DNA of 64,000 nucleotides from Mucilaginibacter endophyticus. Lineage in GTDB: Bacteria; Bacteroidota; Bacteroidia; Sphingobacteriales; Sphingobacteriaceae. This document shows, in pieces, positions 16,174-25,812 of this stretch. The stretch's first letter is position 1. Every line of letters starts with the position of its first letter. The translations under genes were made by a program, and so were the position numbers. The notes beneath the pieces were generated by a model that did not search any database, had not been told where the DNA came from, and was given only the letters and a program-made list of their open reading frames with translations. The DNA is taken from contig NZ_QPCG01000006.1 in the NCBI RefSeq assembly GCF_003351025.1, forward strand, positions 354,040 to 418,039, written 5' to 3'.

Positions 16174-18348
16174 ATGTCCAATATCAGATTCAAAGCCTTA
16201 CAGGATGTACTTTCACGCACAATTCCTGAAGTAAAACCACCTTCACCAAAAATTTCTGATTATTTCGGGTCGAATGTGTTCGATAAAAAGAAAATGAAGG
16301 AATATCTTTCGTCAGAGGCTTACCAGGGAATAGTAAATTCTATCGAAAAAGGCGAACCTATCCCCCGCGACCTTGCAGAACAGATTGCATCGGCCATGAA
16401 AGCATGGGCTTTGGGCAAAGGAGCTACACATTATACACACTGGTTTCAACCACTTACCGGCACTACCGCCGAAAAGCATGACGCCTTTTTTGAACCTACC
16501 GCCGATGGCGGCGCTATAGAACGCTTTTCGGGCGACGCGCTTGCCCAGCAGGAGCCTGATGCATCAAGCTTTCCGAGCGGCGGTATCCGTAATACTTTCG
16601 AGGCCCGCGGCTATACCGCCTGGGACCCATCATCACCCGCCTTTTTAATGGCACGTACGCTGTGTATCCCAACCGTGTTTGTGTCATACACCGGTGAGGC
16701 GCTTGATTATAAAGTACCTTTATTAAAAGCATTGAACGTGCTTGACAAAGCCGCTGTTGATGTTTGCCACTACTTTGATAAAGGTATTGAAAAGGTAAAC
16801 GCGTCATTAGGTATTGAGCAGGAGTACTTTCTGGTTGATATTGCCTTATTTAATGCCCGTCCTGACCTTTATTTAACAGGCCGTACGCTATTTGGCCATA
16901 TATCTGCAAAAAACCAGCAGCTGGAAGATCATTACTTTGGTTCGATACCTGAACGCGTATATGCTTACATGCAGGATATGGAGGCCGAAGCACTGCAATT
17001 AGGCATCCCGCTTAAAACCCGTCACAACGAGGTTGCGCCATCGCAATTTGAATGCGCCCCTATATATGAAGAGATCAACCTGGCTATTGACCATAACCAA
17101 TTGTTAATGGATTTGATGGACCGCGTTGCCAAACGTCATAATTTTAAGGTGTTGTTACATGAGAAGCCTTATGCAGGCATTAATGGCTCAGGTAAGCACA
17201 ATAACTGGTCGCTGATAACCAATACAGGCAAAAACTTACTATCTCCGGGCAAAACGCCTAAAAACAACCTCATGTTCCTTACCTTTTTTGTAAATACCAT
17301 AAAAGCGGTTCATGAACATGCCGACCTGTTAAGGGCATCTATAGCATCTGTTAATAACGATCACCGTTTGGGTGCAAACGAAGCCCCTCCGGCCATTATT
17401 TCTATCTTCCTGGGTAGTCAGCTTAATGATGTACTGGACGAGATTGAAACATCACGCATCAGTAAAAAAATTAAGGAAGAAAACCTGCTATGGCAGGGCA
17501 TTCCTAAAATACCGCAGATTTTACCTGACAATACCGACCGTAACCGTACCTCGCCTTTTGCCTTTACCGGTAACAAGTTTGAATTGCGTGCCGTAGGTTC
17601 GTCAGCTAACTCGGCCAGCCCGATGACCATTCTTAACCTTATTGTTGCCGATCAGCTTAAGAAGTTTAAATATGATGTAGATAAGCTCATGAAAAAAGGC
17701 GAGAAAAAAGACCTTGCTTTATTAATGGTGATCAAAAAATACATCAAGGAATCAAAAAGCATCCGTTTTGAAGGCAATGGCTATAGCGAAGAATGGGAAA
17801 AAGAAGCTGCTACAAGAGGACTGTCAAACATCAAAACCACTCCAAAAGCACTGGATGCTTTGTTAAGCGACAAATCTGAGCACCTCTTTGCCGAAACCGG
17901 TGTGTTCACCGTTCGCGAGGCACATGCCCGCCACGAAATTTTGCTGGATGCCTTCTACAAAAAGCTTCAGATAGAAGCCCGCGTAATTGGCGAGCTGGTG
18001 ATGAACGTGATCATCCCATCTGCAATTGCCTATCAAAGCAAACTCATCGAGAACGTTAAAGGCCTGAAAGATATCGGTCTGGATAAATCAACTTACGAGT
18101 CGCAACTGGATATTATTAACAGGATATCTGAACATGTGAACTTCATTAAAACCAATACCGAGCAAATGGTTAATGAACGTAAAAAAGCCAACGTAATTGA
18201 TGACATCCGCCAGCGCGCTATCGATTATGATGAAAAGGTAAAATCATTCTTCCAGCCTATCCGCTACCACGTTGATAAACTGGAGCAACTGGTTGATGAC
18301 AGCTTATGGCCCCTACCTAAATTCAGGGAGTTGCTGTTTATTAAGTAG
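16174..18348 (+). CDS. glnN: Glutamine synthetase type III
   Basis: 724 residues, the usual size for GSIII and far longer than GSI/GSII. It makes glutamine from glutamate, ammonia and ATP in the cytoplasm. Hallmarks are the N-terminal GSIII region, the ALGKGATHYTHWFQPLTG segment, NASLGIEQEYFLVD (active-site Glu), KTRHNEVAPSQFE, the ATP-binding GINGSGKHNNWS loop near residues 338-349, and NRTSPFAFTGNKFE. The C-terminal helical extension runs from about 600. The divergent amt and nearby porin suggest coordinated ammonia uptake and assimilation. A very strong terminator follows 16 bases after the stop. Confidence 0.97.
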   Translation: MSNIRFKALQDVLSRTIPEVKPPSPKISDYFGSNVFDKKKMKEYLSSEAYQGIVNSIEKGEPIPRDLAEQIASAMKAWALGKGATHYTHWFQPLTGTTAEKHDAFFEPTADGGAIERFSGDALAQQEPDASSFPSGGIRNTFEARGYTAWDPSSPAFLMARTLCIPTVFVSYTGEALDYKVPLLKALNVLDKAAVDVCHYFDKGIEKVNASLGIEQEYFLVDIALFNARPDLYLTGRTLFGHISAKNQQLEDHYFGSIPERVYAYMQDMEAEALQLGIPLKTRHNEVAPSQFECAPIYEEINLAIDHNQLLMDLMDRVAKRHNFKVLLHEKPYAGINGSGKHNNWSLITNTGKNLLSPGKTPKNNLMFLTFFVNTIKAVHEHADLLRASIASVNNDHRLGANEAPPAIISIFLGSQLNDVLDEIETSRISKKIKEENLLWQGIPKIPQILPDNTDRNRTSPFAFTGNKFELRAVGSSANSASPMTILNLIVADQLKKFKYDVDKLMKKGEKKDLALLMVIKKYIKESKSIRFEGNGYSEEWEKEAATRGLSNIKTTPKALDALLSDKSEHLFAETGVFTVREAHARHEILLDAFYKKLQIEARVIGELVMNVIIPSAIAYQSKLIENVKGLKDIGLDKSTYESQLDIINRISEHVNFIKTNTEQMVNERKKANVIDDIRQRAIDYDEKVKSFFQPIRYHVDKLEQLVDDSLWPLPKFRELLFIK

Positions 18349-18363
18349 CATTTCATCTAAAAA

Positions 18364-18408
18364 AAGAAGGCCGCTAATGTTAAACATTAGCGGCCTTCTT
18401 TTTTTTAA
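18364..18408 (+). terminator. Strong bidirectional terminator after glnN
   Basis: A 17-bp perfect stem (18364-18380 with 18384-18400) and a 3-base loop, followed by a run of eight T's and preceded by A's, so it can also serve the converging gene at 18429. Confidence 0.93.
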
Positions 18409-18428
18409 ACAATGGTCGTAATAAATCA

Positions 18429-18923
18429 CTACTCGCAAAGTATCGAACGCACTTTAAACATCTTCTGCGATTTATATTTCAACACACTTGACACTTCGTT
18501 ATTAAAAAAGCCTTGTAAAAAACTCCAACTGCTCGCGTTAACGCCTCCGTTACCGTTTTTATCCAGATTATTAATAATTTTTAAATTTCCGATAAGCATC
18601 ATCTTATCCTTAAATTTTAAATAATCCTTTCGCCAAATAATAAAGCCATAACTTCCCAATTGACAGCGCTTAATTTCAGGATGAATCATCCACATATTTT
18701 CCAGCTCCGAGTTCGAGTATTTAAAAATATCATTTCTAATATTAGCCACTCCCCAAAAGTCATCTTCAACAGCATCGACAACTGTTGGTATTTTTTCACT
18801 ATTATAAGTCAGCGCAGCAAAAGTATAATTGTGAGGACTTTTTTCATTGTAAATACTCGTGCATATAATCATTTTATACCGATTATCAGCCGCCAAAAAG
18901 GTTAATACGTCGCCCTGTGTCAT
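18429..18923 (-). CDS. Cytoplasmic protein of unknown function
   Basis: 164 residues with no signal peptide or membrane helix. The N-terminal MTQGDVLTFLAADNRYKMII opens with a GD-V-F/L pattern seen in some small immunity-type domains such as Imm26, and the next part (HNYTFAALTYNSEKIPTVVD) fits loosely, but I cannot confirm that relationship. The C-terminal half (residues 75-140) contains Trp and Lys rich helices and strands (GSYGFIIWRKDYLKFKDKMM). Codon use looks more AT-rich than its neighbours, which could indicate acquired DNA. The gene follows the ClC gene, with 23 bases between them, so it may be co-transcribed with it. Confidence 0.65.
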   Translation of the reverse strand: MTQGDVLTFLAADNRYKMIICTSIYNEKSPHNYTFAALTYNSEKIPTVVDAVEDDFWGVANIRNDIFKYSNSELENMWMIHPEIKRCQLGSYGFIIWRKDYLKFKDKMMLIGNLKIINNLDKNGNGGVNASSWSFLQGFFNNEVSSVLKYKSQKMFKVRSILCE

Positions 18924-18946
18924 GTCTTGATAATTGGCATCCCTAT

Positions 18947-20722
18947 TTACGCAAACAAATCACTTGCCTTGTGCTGTTCAATAAGCACCGCCCGGTATTT
19001 AGATAGCAAAGCCGATTTGGATATAAAACCTATAAAAACCTCATCTTTTACCACTGGCAGTTGCCAAACATCAATAGCATCGAAGGTATCCATTACACTG
19101 CTGGCCGGTTGCTCATAGTCAATTACAGTTGGCGGCTCTATCATAATATCGGCTATCAGACTATCTGCTATCTCCTTATTAAATAACCGGCGGCGGATAT
19201 CATCTATCAGCACTACTCCTTCCAGGCTGCCGTCATCTTTCAATACAGGGAAAATATTAGCGTCCGTTTTGGCCAATACTTTATAAAAATCGGTCACCGT
19301 CATTGATTTATCAACAGCCGTGTATTTACGGTTGATAATACTATCAAGCGTTATGGCATTCAACATGCCGTAATCCTGGCCGGGCTGGATATTGTTTTCA
19401 TGAATAAGATGGCTCCAGTACATATTGTGCGGCGATGAGTAGCGCGATATGATATAAGATATAGCCGATACGATCATGAGCGGAATAAACAATACATACC
19501 CGCCTGTAATTTCAGCTATCAGGAATATAGCGGTAAGCGGCGCATGCAATACACCGGCCAGTGCGCCGGCCATACCTACAGCAATAAAATTAACCGTATT
19601 TAAATGTATGAACCCGGTTTGGTTAACACCATAAGCCACCAGTAAACCCAGAAAAGCCCCTGTAAACATAGTTGGCGCAAAAGTACCGCCATTACCGCCC
19701 GCGCCTATGGTGATGCCGGCTGCAATGATTTTCATAAACACCAATGCCGCTATAAACAGCAGCATAACAAGCGGCTGATCAAGCCATTCGCTAAATAAAG
19801 TTTCCTCCTTTAAAACGTGGATATTACCATTTAAAATGGCCGTAAGGTAATGATAGCCCTCGCCAAACAACTGCGGAAATATCACAATCATCAATCCCAG
19901 GATTACGCCGCCTGCAACGGCCCTCACATATCGGTTTTGCTTTTTAAATATGCCACCCTCTAATTTACCTCCTACTTTCGCTATGTAAATAGCAACCCAG
20001 CCGCTTAATACACCAAGGGCTACATAAAAAGGCAAAGCGTTCATTACCCAGCCTTCGGTAACCAGGTGAAACAACTGCCCCGAGTATAAGGCCTTTGAAA
20101 CAACCACACCGGTAGCCGAGGCTATCAATAGCGGAATAAAGGTTGGAATAGTGATCTCCCCTATCAATATTTCAAGCGAAAATAAAACGCCAGCTATAGG
20201 ACTATTGAACACTGCCGCTATACCTGCCGATGATCCTGCTGCTAACAGTACAGTTTTTTCATAGGGTGTAAGCTTAAAAAACTTGCCCACGTTTGAGCCA
20301 ATGGCCGTGCCTGTACAAACAATAGGTGCCTCCAACCCTGCCGAGCCGCCGAAACCTACGGTTAATGAACTTGTGATCAGATGCGAATAAATATTATTGA
20401 CCTTAATGTTTGAGCGATTTTTTTTGATGTTAATGAGGATCTTACCTATTCCTTTTTCAATCTTATCGCGGTTTACCAGGTGCTGATAGGCTACTGTACC
20501 CAAAATGCCAATTGCCGGTAAAAACACGTAAGCTATGTGATAATACAGGTGCGATGATATATTGTGGCTCAGCTCTTCCATCAAATGCACCAAAAACTTA
20601 AGGGCCACGGCTGCCAGTCCGCCTACAAAACCTACAAAAACGCTGCAATAAATTAAAAAGTTGCGTTGACTGTTACGCTTCAAGCGCCAGCGGTTTATTT
20701 TGTAGGAAAGTGTTTTTAACAT
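18947..20722 (-). CDS. ClC-type chloride channel/antiporter with CBS domains
   Basis: 591 residues from the ATG at 20720-20722; the open frame reaches 20830 but the extra 36 residues are not conserved-looking. An inner-membrane anion channel or H+/Cl- exchanger. Signature stretches are GFGGSAGLEAPIVCTG (with the gating-type Glu in LEAP), AGSSAGIAAVFNSPIAG and GAGGNGGTFAPTMFTGA. Two CBS domains occupy about 460-585 (MTVTDFYKVLAKTDANIFPV and TVIDYEQPASSVMDTFDAID), which could bind nucleotides and regulate the channel. Expression is divergent from purM. Confidence 0.93.
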   Translation of the reverse strand: MLKTLSYKINRWRLKRNSQRNFLIYCSVFVGFVGGLAAVALKFLVHLMEELSHNISSHLYYHIAYVFLPAIGILGTVAYQHLVNRDKIEKGIGKILINIKKNRSNIKVNNIYSHLITSSLTVGFGGSAGLEAPIVCTGTAIGSNVGKFFKLTPYEKTVLLAAGSSAGIAAVFNSPIAGVLFSLEILIGEITIPTFIPLLIASATGVVVSKALYSGQLFHLVTEGWVMNALPFYVALGVLSGWVAIYIAKVGGKLEGGIFKKQNRYVRAVAGGVILGLMIVIFPQLFGEGYHYLTAILNGNIHVLKEETLFSEWLDQPLVMLLFIAALVFMKIIAAGITIGAGGNGGTFAPTMFTGAFLGLLVAYGVNQTGFIHLNTVNFIAVGMAGALAGVLHAPLTAIFLIAEITGGYVLFIPLMIVSAISYIISRYSSPHNMYWSHLIHENNIQPGQDYGMLNAITLDSIINRKYTAVDKSMTVTDFYKVLAKTDANIFPVLKDDGSLEGVVLIDDIRRRLFNKEIADSLIADIMIEPPTVIDYEQPASSVMDTFDAIDVWQLPVVKDEVFIGFISKSALLSKYRAVLIEQHKASDLFA

Positions 20723-20862
20723 AACAGAAGTAAATACTAATCTTGCTGATGAAGTATTATCAGCGAGATTTGTTTGAAAGATCAGGTATAATTCAGCCTG
20801 TGCTTGCAAAGTAACGGAATTTTGATCCAATAGATTGTATAGCTGCGATAAAAACCGATTTT

Positions 20863-21085
20863 AGATAGGAGGCACCTACGGAGCCTGGGATAACTGAGAT
20901 TTTGCCTAGCTATAAACATGATACTCCTACGGAGTGCCATTGCCAGCTTCAGTACCTCACCTTACGCTGTTCGAAGTCTCCGACTTCGAATTGACTATGC
21001 CTGTAGTTTGTAACTACAGGAACCCAGTATTTTTGAGCTCAAAACGCACTGTAGTCAGAGACTACCAGCATAGTAGTCCAAAGTC
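20863..21085. repeat. Mosaic of short palindromes between clcA-like gene and purM
   Basis: Within about 220 bases lie several short perfect hairpins with 3-base loops: ACTCC-TAC-GGAGT (20922-20934), TTCGAAGTC-TCC-GACTTCGAA (20971-20991), CTGTAGTT-TGT-AACTACAG (21001-21019) and GTAGTC-AGA-GACTAC (21051-21065), plus a GGC-ACCTACGGA-GCC unit at 20870-20884. The 20723-21152 region holds no gene. CCTACGG words recur in the repeat at 31361-31518. Confidence 0.7.
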
Positions 21086-21141
21086 GAAGACTTCCGACAG
21101 AGCAGAATGACACTGATTAAGGAAATTAAAGTCAATAACCT

Positions 21142-21149
21142 TATATTTG
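21142..21149 (+). promoter_or_regulatory. -7 element directly before purM
   Basis: TATATTTG ends 3 bases before the ATG at 21153. I see no TTTG at the -33 distance. If used, the mRNA would begin at or near the start codon. Confidence 0.5.
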
Positions 21150-21152
21150 CCC

Positions 21153-22334
21153 ATGATTTCTTCGCAAAGATATGATCAGCGTGGCGTATCCGCCTCCAAA
21201 GATGACGTTCATAATGCCATAAAAAACATCGACAAAGGCATTTTTCCTAAAGCATTTTGTAAAATAGTACCTGATATTTTAACCGGCGATGCCGAGTATT
21301 GCAATATTATGCATGCCGATGGTGCAGGCACTAAATCGTCATTAGCTTATACCTACTGGAAAGAAACCGGCGATATATCCGTATGGCGCGGCATAGCTCA
21401 GGATGCTATTATCATGAACCTTGACGATTTGCTTTGCGTTGGCGCAACGGATAATATCCTGTTATCATCAACCATTGGCCGTAATAAGAACCTGATTCCC
21501 GGCGAAGTTATCGCGGCTATCATCAATGGCACCGAAGAAATTTTAGCCGAACTGCGTGAAGCCGGCATCGGCATCTACTCAACCGGTGGCGAAACTGCCG
21601 ATGTGGGTGACCTGGTACGTACCATCATCGTCGATTCGACAGTTACCTGCCGCATGAAGCGCGAAGATGTGATATCAAACCACCGCATTGAACCCGGCGA
21701 TGTAATTGTAGGCCTGGCCTCATACGGGCAAGCCAGCTACGAAAAAGAATACAACGGAGGCATGGGCTCAAACGGCCTCACATCTGCCCGTCATGATGTG
21801 TTTAACAAAACCGTTGCCGAAAAATTCCCTGAAAGCTACGATGCAGCCATTCCTTATGAGCTGATCTTCTCCGGAAGTAAAAACCTTACCGATGCTATTG
21901 ATATCGGCAATGGCGAAACCGTAACCGCAGGCAAGCTTGTATTAAGCGCAACCCGTACTTATGCCCCTATTATCAAAAAAATATTAGATGTTTACCGCAG
22001 TCAGATACATGGCATGGTGCATTGCAGTGGTGGCGCGCAAACCAAAGTATTACACTTTGTAGAAGGCTTACATATCATAAAAGATAACCTGTTCCCCGTC
22101 CCTCCGCTGTTTAAACTAATCCACGAGGAATCAAAAACCAGCTGGCAAGAAATGTATAAAGTATTTAATATGGGGCACCGCATGGAGCTTTATGTACCTG
22201 AAGCTATTGCAGCAGACCTGATCAGCATTTCGAAAAGCTTCGGTGTAGATGCCCAGATCATCGGCCGCGTTGAGAAGGCTGACACCAAGAAGGTAACAGT
22301 AACATCAGAATTTGGCGTATTTGAATACGAATAA
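21153..22334 (+). CDS. purM: Phosphoribosylformylglycinamidine cyclo-ligase (AIR synthase)
   Basis: 393 residues from the ATG at 21153 (the frame can be read from a TTG at 21147). PurM closes the imidazole ring of purines: FGAM plus ATP gives AIR. Motifs are RYDQRGVSASK at the start, MHADGAGTKSSLAY (ATP/substrate loop), NLDDLLCVGA, and YSTGGETADVGDL, and later HCSGGAQTK and FNMGHRMELYV. It is about 45 residues longer than the E. coli enzyme, as in other Bacteroidota. It is a single gene outside a pur operon, followed by its own terminator. Confidence 0.95.
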   Translation: MISSQRYDQRGVSASKDDVHNAIKNIDKGIFPKAFCKIVPDILTGDAEYCNIMHADGAGTKSSLAYTYWKETGDISVWRGIAQDAIIMNLDDLLCVGATDNILLSSTIGRNKNLIPGEVIAAIINGTEEILAELREAGIGIYSTGGETADVGDLVRTIIVDSTVTCRMKREDVISNHRIEPGDVIVGLASYGQASYEKEYNGGMGSNGLTSARHDVFNKTVAEKFPESYDAAIPYELIFSGSKNLTDAIDIGNGETVTAGKLVLSATRTYAPIIKKILDVYRSQIHGMVHCSGGAQTKVLHFVEGLHIIKDNLFPVPPLFKLIHEESKTSWQEMYKVFNMGHRMELYVPEAIAADLISISKSFGVDAQIIGRVEKADTKKVTVTSEFGVFEYE

Positions 22335-22354
22335 ATAAGTTAATACTATATAAT

Positions 22355-22391
22355 AATAAAGGCGCTTAGGTTCAACTTAAGCGCCTTTATT
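22355..22391 (+). terminator. Terminator after purM
   Basis: AATAAAGGCGCTTA pairs with TAAGCGCCTTTATT across a short imperfect loop. A and T runs sit on both sides, about 20 bases past the stop. Confidence 0.8.
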
Positions 22392-22430
22392 GTTTATGCA
22401 CATTACACATATCCGAATTTCTTGTAAAAC

Positions 22431-22463
22431 AAAAAAGTCCCGGCCAAATGGCCGGGACTTTTA
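22431..22463 (-). terminator. Terminator of the TonB-dependent receptor
   Basis: On the minus strand AAGTCCCGGCC-ATTT-GGCCGGGACTT is followed by T's. It lies 20 bases past the stop at 22483 and is symmetrical, so it also insulates purM. Confidence 0.9.
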
Positions 22464-22482
22464 TATGTTATTAAAGTTATTC

Positions 22483-25400
22483 TTAGTTAAAGATATACCT
22501 TACACCAATTTGCGCCTGGAAGCGAGAGAAGGTGCTGATATCATTCTGGAATGACTTGGTAACAGGGATTGCATTGTTTGCATCAAGATAAGGGAATGAA
22601 TACTGAGCTTTGCCTGTAGTAGCGTCTTTGCTCATGTACCTTAACACTGTAGTTGCACCGTTGTTGAAACCGCTGTATGAAGTTTGGTATAAACCCCAGT
22701 TACGGTTCAATAAGTTAGTGAAGTTGATTACGTCGAAAGTAAACTCTAAAGTGTTTTTAGTTTTACCAGCCTGGATCATGAAATCCTGAGCAAAGTGCAA
22801 GTCTAACCTTTTATAGGTTGGCAATATAGCACCGTTTCTTTGAGCATACTGACCTCTGTGTGCACTTAAATATGAATCCTGGTTGATGAAGTTATTCAAC
22901 TGGTTCCAGATTTGAGCCGGAGTACGAGTATCAACAGTACCGTTAGCAGCAGTTGGAGCAGCAACTAACAAGATGTCACCTTGATTTTTAGGAATGTACA
23001 TCAGGTCGTTGGTAGCACCGTCGTTGTTAGGGTCGTTAGCAGTGATGTAAGAGATAGCACCGCTGTTGGCAGCCTCAAATACTAAACCTACTGTAGTAGC
23101 TAAGTTTTTAGCGTATTGTTTACGGTAAGATACTGTAGCAATGATACGGTTTGGCTGTACGTATGAGCTGTTTGAAATATTATCGGCGTTAGGATTACCG
23201 GCAACATACCTGGTGCTCCAGATAGTGCTTGCAGTTGAACCACCATCGTTAACATCTTTCGATTTGGTGTAAGTATACGCGAAGCTTGCAGCAAAACCAT
23301 TGGTGAAGCTTTTTTGTAACTGACCGGTGATGAAGTATGAAAAACCTTTTGAAGTATTTTTCATGTAGTATAAACCGGTAATACCTGGGTTTTGCGCAGT
23401 TGCAGCAGCTGCAGCTGGTGTAGTGTTTCTTGAGTCATAACGAATCTGACCTTCTGGACCAGCAAAAGTGCTGTAACCATCAGACAGAACAAGGTTCTGG
23501 TGGTAAATAGCGCGGATATCTTTAGTGTAAGCACCTTCGATAGTACCGATGATACCGCCAGGTAATTTCTGGTCGATAGCTAAGTTTGTTCTCCAGATTT
23601 TTGGATATTTCAGGTTTGGATCAGCAACGTCTAACTCGTATGAAGTAGCAGCTACTGCATTTGTTGGCCTGTTTTTGTTAACGTTTGGATCAAATATTAA
23701 CTGACCAGCGTTAGCAGGAGTTGCATTTGCTTTGGTAATAGTGTATGAACCAAACAATAAACCGTTGTTTGAAGCCTGGTTTGAAATCCATACAAATGGT
23801 ACAGAACCAGTGAATAAACCAGAACCACCACGAACCTGAGTTGACTGGTCGCCGTTAACATCCCAGTTAAAGCCTACACGAGGAGATAACTGAACCCTGT
23901 TTTTTGGCAATTTAGAAACGTCAACATGAGTACCACCCTGGAAAGTTAAAGCAGCAGCATTGCTGTTAGCAGCTAAAGTAGTAGGGAATACATCATAATC
24001 AGCTCTTAAACCGTAAGTCAACCTGAAGTTATCAGTTACGTGTACTTTATCTTGTACGTAAGCGCTATAGATAGAAGCTTTGATTTTAGCAAAAGGGAAA
24101 TCATTACCTACTGCAGAGTAACGTAAAGTATAAGCCTGTGCAGGTAAACCGTTTATAAAATCTGAAGCTGAGTTATAGGTATATAAACCATTGTAATCTG
24201 GAGCGAAACCGTTGGTGTAGCTCTGGATCTGGTTGCTTGTACCAATAGTGATCTCATGCTTACCAGAGAAGATGGTTAAATCATCAGAAAACTGGAAGAT
24301 GTTTGTATTTAACAAGTTACCGGCTGTATAAAGCTCAGAACCAAAGCTGGTTGCAGTTGCGTTCGCAGCAGTTACTACGTTACCGTTAGCATCGCTTGTA
24401 CCGTTACCGATATCAACCATTGGAATAGCTGAGCTACCAAGGAAGTTACGGAAGTCTCTTAAAGCAGAGTAACCAACAGTAAATTTGTTTGAAATTTTGT
24501 TGCTGAAACGAGTATCCAACTCAACAATACCAATGTTAAAGTTATTGTTGATGGTGTAACCTGAACCATAGAAAGGTAAAGTGTTTACACCCGGAGCACG
24601 TGTAGTACCGTAGCCTACACCACCGTTGGTGATACCTGAGTTACTTGCAGGCTGATCTTTAAATGATTTTAAGTAAAAATACTTAGCACTTAAAGTGTTG
24701 TTTTTGTCGATATTCCAATCGATTTTAGCAGTTAACTTATTGCTTGAAGTACGGTAGTTGTAACCTTGGTAAACACCTGGGTCATAACCAAAAGTTGCAA
24801 GTTTTTGTTTGATCGCATCAAGTGTAGAAGCTTGTACTTGTGATACGTTAGCACCACTTGCACCTGCACCACCTGCTACATAAACAGATGAAGGTGGTTG
24901 AGTGATTCTTTCCTGCTCACCAGATACGAATAAGAATAATTTATTTTTGATGATTGGACCACCTACTGCAACACCGTCTGTGTGGTAGTTAACGTCGGTT
25001 ACGTTAAGGTTGGTTGGACCAACATGGTAACCTTGTAATTTTGAACCACGAGCGTAGTAGTAAGCAGTACCTTTAACCTGGTTAGTACCTGATTTTACTA
25101 CAGTGTTTACACCGGCACCGGTAAAGTTACCCTGACGAACGTCATAAGGAGCGATATCAACCTGAATCTGGTCAATCGCGTCCAATGAAATTGGCTGTGA
25201 GCTTGTTTGACCACCCAAAGTACCTGATAAACCAAATGAGTTGTTGAACAATGCACCGTCTACAGTAATGTTGTTGAAAGTGCTTGAACGACCACCAAAT
25301 GATAAACCGTTAGCAGAAGGAGTTAATTTAGTGAAGTCAGATAATGAACGCGCGATAGTTGGCAAGTTTTCAATTTGCTGACGGCTAATAGTTTCGCGTG

Positions 25401-25812
25401 CGCCGGTACGTGATGAGTTGATCACTTTACCAGCAGCGCCTCTAACAGTTACTTCTTTTAGTGAAGTAGTATTGTCTGCAAGCTGAGCAGAGATCCTTTG
25501 ATCCTGACCGATTGAAAGGTTAATACCTTCCTGAACGTAGTTTGCGTAACCAATAAAAGTTACTTTGAAGGTGTACGGACCACCTACCCTTAAGTTAGGG
25601 ATGTTGTAACGGCCGTCGGCACGGGTTACGGTTGAGTACACAGTACCTGTTGGAATGTGTACAATTGATACAGTTGCACCGGGGATAACACCTTTAGCAT
25701 CGGTAACGGTACCGTTGATGCTGGCGGTTGTTACACCCTGGGCTAATACGCTCTTTCCAGTGAAGAACGAAAAGCCAATAAGGAGTAATAAAAGAAGGTA
25801 ATGCTTCCTCAT
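22483..25812 (-). CDS. TonB-dependent receptor, Oar type
   Basis: 1109 residues. An outer-membrane TonB-dependent receptor. A signal peptide (residues 1-24) is followed by a carboxypeptidase-like regulatory domain (about 28-115: INGTVTDAKGVIPGATVSI, TVTRADGRYNIPNLRVGGPY), a plug domain (ISRQQIENLPTIARSLSDF, LSFGGRSSTFNNITVDGA), and a large barrel ending in QAQIGVRYIFN. The plug lacks the SusC-type TonB box style, and no SusD-like lipoprotein gene is adjacent, so it fits the Oar/protein-import-like group rather than a glycan SusCD pair. The ligand is unknown. A TATCTTTG -7 box lies upstream on the minus strand at 25850-25857. Confidence 0.93.
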   Translation of the reverse strand: MRKHYLLLLLLIGFSFFTGKSVLAQGVTTASINGTVTDAKGVIPGATVSIVHIPTGTVYSTVTRADGRYNIPNLRVGGPYTFKVTFIGYANYVQEGINLSIGQDQRISAQLADNTTSLKEVTVRGAAGKVINSSRTGARETISRQQIENLPTIARSLSDFTKLTPSANGLSFGGRSSTFNNITVDGALFNNSFGLSGTLGGQTSSQPISLDAIDQIQVDIAPYDVRQGNFTGAGVNTVVKSGTNQVKGTAYYYARGSKLQGYHVGPTNLNVTDVNYHTDGVAVGGPIIKNKLFLFVSGEQERITQPPSSVYVAGGAGASGANVSQVQASTLDAIKQKLATFGYDPGVYQGYNYRTSSNKLTAKIDWNIDKNNTLSAKYFYLKSFKDQPASNSGITNGGVGYGTTRAPGVNTLPFYGSGYTINNNFNIGIVELDTRFSNKISNKFTVGYSALRDFRNFLGSSAIPMVDIGNGTSDANGNVVTAANATATSFGSELYTAGNLLNTNIFQFSDDLTIFSGKHEITIGTSNQIQSYTNGFAPDYNGLYTYNSASDFINGLPAQAYTLRYSAVGNDFPFAKIKASIYSAYVQDKVHVTDNFRLTYGLRADYDVFPTTLAANSNAAALTFQGGTHVDVSKLPKNRVQLSPRVGFNWDVNGDQSTQVRGGSGLFTGSVPFVWISNQASNNGLLFGSYTITKANATPANAGQLIFDPNVNKNRPTNAVAATSYELDVADPNLKYPKIWRTNLAIDQKLPGGIIGTIEGAYTKDIRAIYHQNLVLSDGYSTFAGPEGQIRYDSRNTTPAAAAATAQNPGITGLYYMKNTSKGFSYFITGQLQKSFTNGFAASFAYTYTKSKDVNDGGSTASTIWSTRYVAGNPNADNISNSSYVQPNRIIATVSYRKQYAKNLATTVGLVFEAANSGAISYITANDPNNDGATNDLMYIPKNQGDILLVAAPTAANGTVDTRTPAQIWNQLNNFINQDSYLSAHRGQYAQRNGAILPTYKRLDLHFAQDFMIQAGKTKNTLEFTFDVINFTNLLNRNWGLYQTSYSGFNNGATTVLRYMSKDATTGKAQYSFPYLDANNAIPVTKSFQNDISTFSRFQAQIGVRYIFN

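Noticed and set aside
20863..21085. tRNA or other structured RNA gene
   Set aside because: The hairpins are separate short palindromes with no cloverleaf or TPsiC/anticodon arrangement.
22483..25812. Polysaccharide utilisation locus (SusC/SusD)
   Set aside because: No SusD-like lipoprotein or glycoside hydrolase is adjacent; the receptor fits the Oar group.
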